Below are positions 50,494 to 58,685 of a stretch of DNA of 64,000 bases, in pieces (within the stretch, counting starts at the first letter, position 1; the number at the start of each line of letters is the position of its first letter). This DNA is from Mycolicibacterium tusciae (GTDB lineage Bacteria > Actinomycetota > Actinomycetes > Mycobacteriales > Mycobacteriaceae). Made by a program: the position numbers and the translations under genes. The DNA lies in contig NZ_MVIM01000005.1 of NCBI RefSeq assembly GCF_002086795.1, positions 124,001 to 188,000 on the forward strand. The letters run 5' to 3'. Under the pieces are notes generated by a model that was given only the letters and a program-made list of their open reading frames with translations, did no database searches and was not told the DNA's origin.

Positions 50494-51737
50494 CCGCTCC
50501 GGTGACCGTCTTGCGCGCGGCGCGCTGGGCCGATGTCGAGGCCGGCGAGGTGCGCTCACCGGCCGTGGTGGTCATCGACGGCAACCGCATCTCGGCAGTC
50601 AATCCCGTTGACGTGCCTCAGCATCCGGACAACGAGATCGACCTGGGTGATGTCACCCTCCTGCCGGGTCTGATGGACATGGAACTGAACCTGCTCATCG
50701 GCGGCCCGGGTGGCCCGGAAGGTCTGCCGAGTCCGATGCACGGCGTGCAGGACGACCCTGCCTACCGCACGCTGCGCGGCGCGGTCAACGCGCGCACCAC
50801 CTTGGAGGCCGGGTTCACCTCCGTGCGCAATCTCGGACTGATGGTCAAGACGGGTGGCTATCTCCTCGATGTCGCGTTGCAGCGTGCGATCGAGGCGGGC
50901 TGGCACGTCGGGCCCCGGATCTATCCGGCGGGGCATGCGGTGACGCCCTACGGCGGGCACCTCGATCCGACGGTGTTTCAGCGTCTCGCACCGGGCATCA
51001 TGCCGCTGTCGGTCGCCGAAGGAATCGCCAACGGCGTCGACGAAGTCCGGGCGTGCGTGCGTTATCAGGTCCGGCACGGCGCCAAGTTGATCAAGGTCTC
51101 GGCTTCGGGCGGGGTGATGTCGCACAGCACCGCACCGGGCGCCCAGCAGTACTCCGACGACGAATTCGCCGCGATCGCCGACGAGGCGCACCGTGCCGGC
51201 GTGCGGGTGGCCGCACATGCCGTGGGCGACAGCGCGATTCGCGCGTGTATTCGTGCAGGCATCGACTGCATCGAGCACGGCTTCCTGGCTACCGACGACA
51301 CCATCAAGATGATGGCGGACACGGGAACATTCCTGGTTTCGACCACCTACCTCACCGAGGCGATGGCCATCGACCGGATCGCCCCCGAGCTGCGCAAGAA
51401 GGCCGAAGTCGTGTTCCCTCAGGCTCAAGCCATGCTGCCCAAGGCCATCGAGGCGGGGGTCCGGATCGCATGCGGTACGGACGCGCCGGCGATCCCGCAC
51501 GGACAGAACGCGAGGGAGTTGTGCGCCCTGGTCTCGCGCGGGATGAGCCCCATGCAGGCGCTGCGGGCGGCGACCATCACGAGCGCAGAGCTCATCGAGG
51601 CCGACGACGAACTCGGACGCATCGCGCCCGGCTACTTCGCCGACATCGTCGCGGTGCCGGACGACCCGTCGCGCGACATCGCCGTCACACTGGACGTGCA
51701 GTTCGTGATGAAGGACGGCGTCGTCTACAAGCGCTAG
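50490..51737 (+). CDS. Amidohydrolase family protein lacking the HxH metal motif (copy 2)
   Basis: 415 aa, paralogue of the protein at 14735. Lys202 (LIKV), His243 (VAAHAV), His263 (CIEHG) and Asp331 (GTDAPAIPHG) are kept. The HxH position reads D63-M-E65-L-N67. ATG 50490 overlaps the small-protein stop. The gene order Rieske-small protein-amidohydrolase is the same as at 14.7-17.6 kb, so the module has been duplicated or conserved as a unit. Confidence 0.86.
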   Translation: MTAPVTVLRAARWADVEAGEVRSPAVVVIDGNRISAVNPVDVPQHPDNEIDLGDVTLLPGLMDMELNLLIGGPGGPEGLPSPMHGVQDDPAYRTLRGAVNARTTLEAGFTSVRNLGLMVKTGGYLLDVALQRAIEAGWHVGPRIYPAGHAVTPYGGHLDPTVFQRLAPGIMPLSVAEGIANGVDEVRACVRYQVRHGAKLIKVSASGGVMSHSTAPGAQQYSDDEFAAIADEAHRAGVRVAAHAVGDSAIRACIRAGIDCIEHGFLATDDTIKMMADTGTFLVSTTYLTEAMAIDRIAPELRKKAEVVFPQAQAMLPKAIEAGVRIACGTDAPAIPHGQNARELCALVSRGMSPMQALRAATITSAELIEADDELGRIAPGYFADIVAVPDDPSRDIAVTLDVQFVMKDGVVYKR

Positions 51738-51760
51738 CGCCCGGACGGAGGAGAGCGAGC

Positions 51761-52213
51761 GTGGAACAAACGGACAACATCCTGTGGCTGCTCAAGCAGG
51801 CCTGGTACTTCTCCCTGACAACGGTCAACGACGCGGTCAGTGACCACGGGGTGAGCACCGCGCAGATTGGTGTGCTGCGGCAGCTGTCGACCGAACCCGG
51901 TTTGTCGGGGGCCGATCTGGCGCGGCGCATGTTGATCAGCCCGCAGGGGGTTCAGCTCGCATTGACCGCCCTCGAACGGCGCGGTCTCATCGTGCGCAAA
52001 AAAGATCCGCAGCACGGCCGGATCTTGCAGGCGTTTCTCACCGACGAGGGCCGCAAGGTGGCCGAAAACGTCGTCAACGACGCAATCGCCGCGCACGACA
52101 AGGTGTTTGGGGTGCTGAACAAGGCCGAGCAACAGACGCTGCGTGACCTGTTGGCCCGCGTGGTCGAACAGGGCACCGGACACGAGCTGTATGACGATCA
52201 CATCGATCCATAG
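51761..52213 (+). CDS. MarR family transcriptional regulator
   Basis: 150 aa. Winged-helix core: VSTAQIGVLRQLSTEPGLSGADLARRMLISPQGVQLALTALERRGLIVRKKDPQHGRILQAFLTDEG. GTG 51761 after GGAGGAG. It sits between the amidohydrolase and the reductase. The palindrome CAAGTACTTG at 52242 is 29 bp downstream of its stop, in the reductase promoter, so it probably regulates that gene and others carrying the element (inference). Confidence 0.9.
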   Translation: MEQTDNILWLLKQAWYFSLTTVNDAVSDHGVSTAQIGVLRQLSTEPGLSGADLARRMLISPQGVQLALTALERRGLIVRKKDPQHGRILQAFLTDEGRKVAENVVNDAIAAHDKVFGVLNKAEQQTLRDLLARVVEQGTGHELYDDHIDP

Positions 52214-52221
52214 CGGAGTAT

Positions 52222-52258
52222 TCAGTACTTGAGATCAATGACAAGTACTTGATATATT
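52222..52258 (+). promoter_or_regulatory. Promoter with two AAGTACTT-type elements before the reductase gene
   Basis: TCAGTACTTGA (52222-52232) and the perfect palindrome CAAGTACTTG (52242-52251). A -35-like TTGAGA (52229-52234) and -10-like TATATT (52253-52258) are 18 bp apart. The ATG at 52266 is eight bases after the -10, so the transcript is probably leaderless. The palindrome lies between -35 and -10, a repressor position. Confidence 0.58.
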
Positions 52259-52265
52259 GTTGGCG

Positions 52266-53288
52266 ATGGGTGACAACGACGGAGCCGACGGATTCGCGCC
52301 GCTGCGCGTCAAGCGCGTGGTGCGCGAGACTTACGACGCCGTCTCTCTGGTGCTGGACGTACCCGAGTGCTGCTCGACGAAGTACCGCTACCAGGCGGGT
52401 CAGTTCTTGACATTGCGGGTCAACGTCGAGGGTCAGGAACTGCGTCGCTGCTATTCGATGTCGTCGGCACCGCTCGAAGACGAGTTGCAGATCACCGTCA
52501 AGCGCGACCCCGGCGGTGTCGTGTCCAACTGGCTCAACGACCAGGTCGCCGAAGGTGTTGAGATCCACGCCGCTCCGCCCGAGGGGCGGTTCTGTCTGCG
52601 TGACACCGCGGACGAGATCATCGCATTCGCCGGCGGCAGCGGCATCACGCCGATCATGTCGCTGGTTCGGACCGCGCTGGCGAGTTCGTCACGTCGTGTG
52701 CGGCTGTTCTATGCAAACCGCAGTCGCGATTCGGTGATCTTCGCCGATGCGCTCAGCACGTTGGCCGACGAGCACGCCGACCGACTGGTGGTGGTGCATC
52801 ACATCGACGAGGTCGGCGGCGTGGTGACTTCCTCCGCGGTCGAGTCGTTCGTCACCGACGCCGGTGCGGCCGACTACTACATCTGCGGCCCGGGGCCCTT
52901 CATGGACACCGTGGAGGCCACGGTGCTCGCGGCCGGTGTTCCGCGCGATCGCGTTCACCTCGAACGGTTTTCGGTGGAGCCGGTCACTGCCGACGCGGCC
53001 CACGATTCGGAGCAGACCGCGCAAGTCGTGATCGAACTCGATCACAAGACCACCACCGCCGACTACCGGGTAGGCAACACGTTGCTGCAGACCGCCCGGA
53101 TTGCCGGCCTGCGCGCACCCGCGTCGTGCGAGACCGGCTCGTGCGGAACGTGCATGGCGCGCATCGTCTCCGGCAGCGCGCGGATGCTCAACAACGACGC
53201 GCTCGATGACGACGAAGTGGCCGAAGGTTGGGTGCTGACGTGCCAGTCTCTGCCTACCAGCCGAACAGTCCATGTGGTCTACGAATGA
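52266..53288 (+). CDS. Ferredoxin-NAD(P)H oxidoreductase, KshB/Rieske reductase type
   Basis: 340 aa. FAD-binding domain (RRCYSMSSAP), NAD-binding domain (GGSGITPIMS, CGPGPFM), and a C-terminal plant-type [2Fe-2S] domain with Cys288, Cys293, Cys296 and Cys326. The domain order is that of KshB and other reductases of Rieske oxygenases. It is the only such reductase in the window and is flanked by two Rieske genes, so it probably serves all three oxygenases. ATG 52266, likely leaderless. Confidence 0.92.
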   Translation: MGDNDGADGFAPLRVKRVVRETYDAVSLVLDVPECCSTKYRYQAGQFLTLRVNVEGQELRRCYSMSSAPLEDELQITVKRDPGGVVSNWLNDQVAEGVEIHAAPPEGRFCLRDTADEIIAFAGGSGITPIMSLVRTALASSSRRVRLFYANRSRDSVIFADALSTLADEHADRLVVVHHIDEVGGVVTSSAVESFVTDAGAADYYICGPGPFMDTVEATVLAAGVPRDRVHLERFSVEPVTADAAHDSEQTAQVVIELDHKTTTADYRVGNTLLQTARIAGLRAPASCETGSCGTCMARIVSGSARMLNNDALDDDEVAEGWVLTCQSLPTSRTVHVVYE

Positions 53289-53319
53289 CAGCGAGAGGTC
53301 GTGTGATGGGACGGATCCG

Positions 53320-54063
53320 ATGACTCGCGTCGCGGTGGTGACCGGTGGTGCGTCGGGCATGGGCGAGGCGACCTGTCACGAGCTTGGCAGGCGTGGGCAC
53401 AAGGTGGCCGTGCTCGACCTCAACGGCGAGGCTGCGCAGCGCGTCGCCGAAGAACTGCGCGCAAAGGGGGTGACCGCGTTTGGCGTGGCCGCTGACGTGA
53501 GTGTCCGTGCGGCCGTCGAGGAGGCCTTCGCCAAGGTGCGCACCGAGTTGGGGCCGGTGCACATCCTGGTCACGAGCGCGGGCGCCGTGGACTTCGCACC
53601 GTTCACCGATATCAGTGTGCAGGCGTGGCAGCGACTCATCGATGTGAATCTCACCGGCACGTTCCATTGCTGCCAGGTCGCCGTGCCCGACATGTTGGAG
53701 GCCGGCTGGGGCCGAATCGTGATGATCTCGTCGTCCAGTGCTCAGCGGGGTTCGCCTGGGATGGCGCATTACGCCGCCTCCAAGGGTGCGCTGCTGTCCC
53801 TGACCAGATCGCTTGCGCGGGAGTACGGTCCGGCCGGGATCACGGTCAACAACATTCCGCCGTCAGCGATCGAGACGCCGATGCAGCACGCCGGGCAGGC
53901 GGCCGGACACCTGCCCTCCAACGAGCAGATGGCCGCGAGTGTTCCGCTCGGCCACCTCGGCACCGGTGATGACATCGCCGCCGCCGTCGGCTTCCTGTGT
54001 TCCCAAGAAGCCGGTTTCATCACCGGACAGACGCTGGGTGTCAACGGCGGGTCGGTGATGTGA
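53320..54063 (+). CDS. SDR family oxidoreductase
   Basis: 247 aa. TGGASGMG, a TSAG motif in place of NNAG, MISSSSAQRG and Tyr-x3-Lys (YAASK). C-terminus GFITGQTLGVNGGSVM. ATG 53320 is 31 bp after the reductase stop. It could oxidise the hydroxyl group installed by the neighbouring oxygenase (inference). Confidence 0.9.
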   Translation: MTRVAVVTGGASGMGEATCHELGRRGHKVAVLDLNGEAAQRVAEELRAKGVTAFGVAADVSVRAAVEEAFAKVRTELGPVHILVTSAGAVDFAPFTDISVQAWQRLIDVNLTGTFHCCQVAVPDMLEAGWGRIVMISSSSAQRGSPGMAHYAASKGALLSLTRSLAREYGPAGITVNNIPPSAIETPMQHAGQAAGHLPSNEQMAASVPLGHLGTGDDIAAAVGFLCSQEAGFITGQTLGVNGGSVM

Positions 54064-54099
54064 TGACCACGAGTTCTCCACCACGACAGGGAGGTTCGC

Positions 54100-55359
54100 A
54101 TGGCTAAGTGGCCCAAACCGGCCGAGGGCAGCTGGACCGAGCATTACCCGGAACTCGGTACCGGACCGATCTCGTTCCGCGACTCGATCTCGGCCGAGTT
54201 CTACGAACTCGAACGCGAAGCGGTGTTCAAGCGCGCGTGGCTCAACGTCGCCCGCGTCGAGGAGTTACCTCGCGTCGGTAGCTATCTCACCAAGGAGATC
54301 GACGTCGCGAATACGTCGGTCATCGTGGTTCGCGGCAAGGACCAGCAGATCCGTGCCTTCTACAACATCTGCCGTCACCGTGGAAACAAGTTGGTGTGGA
54401 ACGACTATCCCAACGAGGAGGTCAAAGGCACCTGCCGCCAGTTCACCTGTAAGTACCACGGATGGCGATACGACCTGAAAGGCGACCTGACGTTCGTGCA
54501 GCAACCGGGTGAGTTCTTCGACCTGGACAGCGCGCAGTACGGGCTGAAACCGGTGCAGTGCGACGTGTGGAACGGTTTCATCTTCATCAACTTCGACCCC
54601 GAACCGCGCTGGAGCCTGCGGGAGTTTCTCGGCCCGATGATCACTGCGCTCGACGACTATCCGTTCGGGCTCATGACCGAGCGTTACGACTTCGCCGCGC
54701 AGAACAACAGCAACTGGAAGATCTTCGCCGACGCGTTCCAGGAGTACTACCACGTGCCGTCGCTGCACAGCCAGCAGGTACCCAGTGAGGTGCGTCAGCC
54801 CAACCAGACGTTCGAATGCGGCCATTTCCAGATCGACGGACCGCACCGTCTGGTTTCCACTGCGGGCACGCGACGGTGGCTGCTGGCACCCGAGTTCATG
54901 TATCCGGTCGAAAGGGTCACGCGCAGCGGACTTGTCGGGCCGTGGCGCACGCCGGAAACGCATCAGTCGGCCGGCCTCAATCCGGGCGGGATCGAACCGT
55001 GGGGGATCACCAATTTTCAGATCTTTCCGAACCTCGAGATTCTCATCTACCACGGGTGGTATCTGCTCTACCGCTACTGGCCGACATCGCACAACACGCA
55101 CAAGTTCGAGGCCTACAACGCATTCCATCCAGCACGGACTGTGCGCGAGCGCATCGAACACGAGGTGGCCTCGGTGGTGCTCAAGGAGTTCGCGCTGCAG
55201 GATGCGGGCATGCTCGGCGGAACGCAGGCCGCACTGGAGTACGACATAGTCGACGACTACCCGCTGTCGGATCAGGAAATCCTCGTGCGGCACCTGCACA
55301 AGGTGGCGGTCGACTGGGTCGAGGAGTACAAGGCCGAGCGCAGCCCGGTGGGAGTGTGA
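54100..55359 (+). CDS. Rieske non-haem iron oxygenase, alpha subunit
   Basis: 419 aa. Rieske ligands Cys91/His93 and Cys117/His120; iron site His218/His223 (YHVPSLH) and Asp211. Similar to the 48888 and 16289 oxygenases, but the region after residue ~225 is more divergent, so the substrate may differ. Good ribosome site (AGGGAGG) before the ATG. Its small partner gene starts two bases after its stop. Confidence 0.93.
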   Translation: MAKWPKPAEGSWTEHYPELGTGPISFRDSISAEFYELEREAVFKRAWLNVARVEELPRVGSYLTKEIDVANTSVIVVRGKDQQIRAFYNICRHRGNKLVWNDYPNEEVKGTCRQFTCKYHGWRYDLKGDLTFVQQPGEFFDLDSAQYGLKPVQCDVWNGFIFINFDPEPRWSLREFLGPMITALDDYPFGLMTERYDFAAQNNSNWKIFADAFQEYYHVPSLHSQQVPSEVRQPNQTFECGHFQIDGPHRLVSTAGTRRWLLAPEFMYPVERVTRSGLVGPWRTPETHQSAGLNPGGIEPWGITNFQIFPNLEILIYHGWYLLYRYWPTSHNTHKFEAYNAFHPARTVRERIEHEVASVVLKEFALQDAGMLGGTQAALEYDIVDDYPLSDQEILVRHLHKVAVDWVEEYKAERSPVGV

Positions 55360-55361
55360 TC

Positions 55362-55697
55362 ATGGCCGACACCCGTTTACCGAGCGCGTTCGCCGAGTTC
55401 GAACCCTTCGCCGAAAAGTGGTGCCTGGCAACCGAACCAGAACGCTGGGCCACCCGCCTCTCCACTGCGATGCCGGAGATCCGCGAGTTCTACGACGCGT
55501 TCACGCCCCGCTTCGAGGAAGCGATCGACTACTGCGACAAGTTCCCGCTGGACGACATTCCGGAGGATGCGCTCAATCTGCTGCACCTCGTCTACTCGAT
55601 GATCATGGTGTCGATGGCCGTCGAGGTCTTCGGCACCCAAAAACCCGCCGACTCCGCTGACGCGGTTATGCATCGCGTCAGCGCTCCGGTGCCCTGA
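55362..55697 (+). CDS. Uncharacterised ~110-aa protein paired with Rieske oxygenase (copy 3 of 3)
   Basis: 111 aa. FAEFEPFAEKWCLATEPERWATRL, FYDAFTPRFEEAIDYCDKFPLDDIPED and SMIMVSMAVEVF align with copies 1 and 2. Starts two bases after the oxygenase stop. Unlike the other two it is not followed by an amidohydrolase but, 16 bp later, by a TauD dioxygenase. Function unknown. Confidence 0.78.
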   Translation: MADTRLPSAFAEFEPFAEKWCLATEPERWATRLSTAMPEIREFYDAFTPRFEEAIDYCDKFPLDDIPEDALNLLHLVYSMIMVSMAVEVFGTQKPADSADAVMHRVSAPVP

Positions 55698-55713
55698 TGA
55701 CAGGACGACAGAT

Positions 55714-56559
55714 ATGAGTCTGCTCACGATCAACAAGCTCACCGCATCGGTCGGCGCCGAGGTGAGGGGCCTGGACCCCGACTTGATGGCCGCTGATGAC
55801 GCCGTGGGCGCTGCTGTCCTCGATGCGCTGGAAGACAACGGCGTGCTGGTGTTCCCGGAATTGGGCTTGCAACCCGAAGCGCAGGTCGCGTTCTGCCGGA
55901 AGCTCGGCGAAATCGACCATTCTTCCGACGGCCACCACCCCGTCGCCGGCATCTACCCGGTGACGCTCGACAAGTCGAAGAACGCCTCGGCGGCCTACCT
56001 ACGCGCGACGTTCGACTGGCACATCGACGGCTGCACGCCGACCAATGACGAGCCTCCGCAGAAGGCGACTGTGTTGTCGGCCAAGCAGGTTGCCGAGCGC
56101 GGCGGCGAGACCGAGTTCGCCAACTCCTATGCCGCCTATGAGGCGTTCAGCGACGACGAGAAGCGGCGCTTCGGTGCCCTGCGGGTCGTCCACTCGCTGG
56201 AGGCGTCACAGCGAAGGGTTCACGCCGACCCGTCGCCGGAGCTGGTGGCGAAGTGGCGATCGCGTCCGACCCACGAGCATCCGCTGGTGTGGACACATCG
56301 GAGCGGCCGCAGATCGCTGGTGCTCGGCGCGTCGGCGGACTATGTCGTCGGAATGGACCGCGATGAGGGCCGTGCGCTACTGGCCGACCTCCTCGACCGG
56401 GCCACCCAGGCGGATCTGGTCTACAGCCACTCCTGGTCGGTCGGTGACACCGTCATCTGGGACAACAACGGTGTACTGCACCGCGCGGCGCCGTATGACC
56501 CCGATTCACCTCGAGAAATGCTGCGAACCACGGTGTTGGGCGACGAGCCGATCCAGTAG
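55714..56559 (+). CDS. TauD/TfdA family Fe(II)/2-oxoglutarate dioxygenase
   Basis: 281 aa. Iron ligands His103 and Asp105 (DWHIDG) and distal His256 (NNGVLHRAAPYD); Arg271 (MLRTT) binds 2-oxoglutarate. A normal TauD length. It follows the Rieske/small-protein pair by 16 bp and probably acts on the same compounds. Substrate unknown: taurine-like sulfonates and aryloxy acids are known for the family, but nothing here points to them. Confidence 0.9.
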   Translation: MSLLTINKLTASVGAEVRGLDPDLMAADDAVGAAVLDALEDNGVLVFPELGLQPEAQVAFCRKLGEIDHSSDGHHPVAGIYPVTLDKSKNASAAYLRATFDWHIDGCTPTNDEPPQKATVLSAKQVAERGGETEFANSYAAYEAFSDDEKRRFGALRVVHSLEASQRRVHADPSPELVAKWRSRPTHEHPLVWTHRSGRRSLVLGASADYVVGMDRDEGRALLADLLDRATQADLVYSHSWSVGDTVIWDNNGVLHRAAPYDPDSPREMLRTTVLGDEPIQ

Positions 56560-56639
56560 CGGTGCGGACTGGCTGTGCGGGTGCACAGCCACCTCGTTGA
56601 CGCCGACGGGCCGACTGTGAAAATCTAATAGCCGCATAT

Positions 56640-56654
56640 GAGAATCACGTTCTC
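56640..56654. promoter_or_regulatory. GAGAA-N5-TTCTC palindrome upstream of P450
   Basis: GAGAA (56640-56644), TCACG, TTCTC (56650-56654), about 30 bp before the P450 start. Same element as at 6564, 7371 and 18189. In the same orientation its spacer differs from the 18189 site by one base. Confidence 0.65.
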
Positions 56655-56684
56655 GTGGCCAGAGATCAGTGGACGGAGTAACGC

Positions 56685-57959
56685 ATGACGGAGGATCTGA
56701 CCTCGGTCGATTTCTTCAGGGACAGCCGACTGACGGACGACCCCTTTCCGTTCTACGAGGCGCTTCGCAACAAGTGCCCGGTCAGCCGCGAGGACCACTA
56801 CGGCGTGACGATGGTGACCGGCTGGCAGGAGGCCGTCGACGTCTACAACGACGCCGAGACGTTCTCGTCGTGCATCTCGGTGACCGGCCCGTTCCCCGGG
56901 TTCCCGGTGCCCCTGGAAGGTGACGATGTCACCGACCTGATCGTCAAGCACCGCGACGAGATTCCGTTCAGTGACCAGCTGCCGACACTGGACCCGCCGA
57001 CGCACACCAACCACCGCGCCCTGCTGATGCGGCTGATCACCCCGAAGCGCCTCAAGGAGAACGAGGACGCGATGTGGCAGCTCGCCGACGACATCCTCGA
57101 CGACTTCCTCGCGCCCGGTGAGGGCGAATTCATCAAGGGCTTCGCCGGACCCTTCACGCTGCGCGTCATTGCCGATCTGCTGGGTGTGCCTGACGAGGAT
57201 CGCGATGACCTCCTCGAGCGGCTCGCGCGCGGCACCCACGGCAGCTCGGTGGGCAATGCCGACAAGACGATGAACAAGACCCCCCTCGAGCACCTCTACG
57301 AGGTCTTTGCGACCTATGTCGAGGACCGACGGGCGCAGCCACGCGACGACGTGTTGACCGGCCTGGCGACCGCGGAGTTCCCTGACGGGACGATGCCGGA
57401 GGTCGGCGACGTCGTGCGGGTCGCCACCAACGTCTTCTCGGCCGGGCAGGAAACGACGGTGCGGCTGCTGTCCACCGCGCTCAAGGTCATGGGAGACAAC
57501 CCCGATATCCAGCGCAGACTGCGCGAAGATCGCAGCCTCCTCGGGAATTTCATCGAGGAGTGCCTGCGCATCGAGAGCCCTGTCAAGGGTGATTTCCGGC
57601 TGTCTCGCGTGCCGACGACCGTCGGCGAGCAGGCGGTCGGGGCCGGGTGCACGCTGATGGTGATCAACGGTGCCGCCAACCGCGACCCGCGTCGCTTCGA
57701 GGATCCGGACACGTTTGACCCTGACCGTAAGAACGCCCGTCAGCACCTGGCCTTCGGGCGAGGCATCCACAGCTGCCCCGGCGCTCCGTTGGCTCGTGCG
57801 GAGACCAGGGTCGGCCTCGAGCGTCTGCTCGACCGCACGACCGACATTCGCATCAGCGAGAAGCATCACGGCCCGGCGAGTAACCGCAATTACCAATACA
57901 TCCCGACCTACATTCTGCGTGGGCTGACGCAGTTGCACATCGAGTTCGACGTCCGATGA
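56685..57959 (+). CDS. Cytochrome P450
   Basis: 424 aa. AGQETT (253-258), ExxR (292-295) and haem loop FGRGIHSCPG with Cys364. Resembles the P450 at 28759. It overlaps the ferredoxin gene by 4 bp (ATGA), so the two form an electron-transfer pair. The GAGAA-N5-TTCTC operator lies in its promoter. Confidence 0.94.
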   Translation: MTEDLTSVDFFRDSRLTDDPFPFYEALRNKCPVSREDHYGVTMVTGWQEAVDVYNDAETFSSCISVTGPFPGFPVPLEGDDVTDLIVKHRDEIPFSDQLPTLDPPTHTNHRALLMRLITPKRLKENEDAMWQLADDILDDFLAPGEGEFIKGFAGPFTLRVIADLLGVPDEDRDDLLERLARGTHGSSVGNADKTMNKTPLEHLYEVFATYVEDRRAQPRDDVLTGLATAEFPDGTMPEVGDVVRVATNVFSAGQETTVRLLSTALKVMGDNPDIQRRLREDRSLLGNFIEECLRIESPVKGDFRLSRVPTTVGEQAVGAGCTLMVINGAANRDPRRFEDPDTFDPDRKNARQHLAFGRGIHSCPGAPLARAETRVGLERLLDRTTDIRISEKHHGPASNRNYQYIPTYILRGLTQLHIEFDVR

Positions 57960-58150
57960 AGGTCAGCGTCGACGAAGACAAGTGCGCCGGCCACGGGATG
58001 TGCCTGACGCTGTGCCCCGAGGTGTTCGAGATGACCGACGACGGTTGGGCGGTCGCGGACCCGGGCGACGTGCCCGCGGAGCTGGAGAGCGCAGCCAAGG
58101 ACGCCATCGCCAACTGTCCAGAACAAGCCATTTCCGAAATCGACGGTTGA
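57956..58150 (+). CDS. Ferredoxin ([3Fe-4S]-type), P450 partner
   Basis: 64 aa. CAGHGMC then a later CP (NCPEQAI): the second Cys of the usual CxxCxxC is His (C-x2-H-x2-C). This is a known type of mycobacterial P450 ferredoxin with a variable residue at this place. ATG 57956 overlaps the P450 stop. Followed 13 bp later by DUF1330. Confidence 0.9.
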   Translation: MKVSVDEDKCAGHGMCLTLCPEVFEMTDDGWAVADPGDVPAELESAAKDAIANCPEQAISEIDG

Positions 58151-58163
58151 ACAAGGAGATCGA

Positions 58164-58448
58164 ATGCCCAAGGCGTACATCCTCATCACCGAGGACGTCA
58201 AGGATCCGGCCGGGATGGCGGAATACGGCAAGCTCGCGAGCCAGGCGATGGCCGGTGCCACGCTGTTGTCGTTCGACTCGAAGGCGGAGGTGATCGAGGG
58301 GCAATGGCACGGCACCCAGACCGTGCTGCTGGAATTCGCGTCCGAAGAGGCCGCCAAGGAGTGGTACTACTCCGATGCCTACCAGGAGGCGGTCAAGTTA
58401 CGTCAGGCCGCGGCCGAGTGCAACGGCGTCATCCTGCACGGAATGTAG
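58164..58448 (+). CDS. DUF1330 family protein
   Basis: 94 aa. The DUF1330 signature is clear: AYILITEDVKDPAGMAEYGK and VLLEFASEEAAKEWYYSDAYQEAVKLR. These are small dimeric ferredoxin-like-fold proteins of unclear function, common next to catabolic genes. AAGGAG is upstream of the ATG. Last gene of the plus-strand run. Confidence 0.85.
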   Translation: MPKAYILITEDVKDPAGMAEYGKLASQAMAGATLLSFDSKAEVIEGQWHGTQTVLLEFASEEAAKEWYYSDAYQEAVKLRQAAAECNGVILHGM

Positions 58449-58461
58449 CTCGCGCAGAAAG

Positions 58462-58683
58462 TTAGTTGGGCACCAGCGGGCCGGTCGGCGCGTCACGGTG
58501 GCGTGGACGAGTCACGAGGATCGCGTCGCGGCGGTCGGCCAATGTCGACTCTTCGTCGACGCGGGCGCCGTGGCCGGGCAGGTCGACGGCGACTCCGACA
58601 TGGCCGAGTGCTTCGAGCGCTGCGATCGTCCGTTCCCAGCACCACGCGGCGTGAAAACCGCCGTGCACGAGGACGAACCGCAT
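58462..58683 (-). pseudogene. Truncated alpha/beta hydrolase remnant
   Basis: 73 aa. The first ~50 residues are the start of an alpha/beta hydrolase (FVLVHGGFHAAWCWERTIAALEALGH, VDLPGHGA), but the frame then stops; the Ser nucleophile, Asp and His regions are missing. ATG 58683, two bases after the P450 stop. Probably a deletion remnant rather than a working small protein. Confidence 0.7.
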
Positions 58684-58685
58684 CT

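Noticed and set aside
52242..52251. Assigning CAAGTACTTG firmly to KstR2
   Set aside because: The known KstR2 motif needs an A at a position that is G here, and no KstR2-like TetR is visible; the adjacent MarR is as likely. Left as an open alternative.
55714..56559. Calling the TauD protein taurine dioxygenase
   Set aside because: The metal and 2-oxoglutarate residues define the family, but the neighbours are not sulfur-assimilation genes.
56625..57938. 437-codon frame antisense to the second P450
   Set aside because: Shadow of the P450 codon bias; no domain seen.
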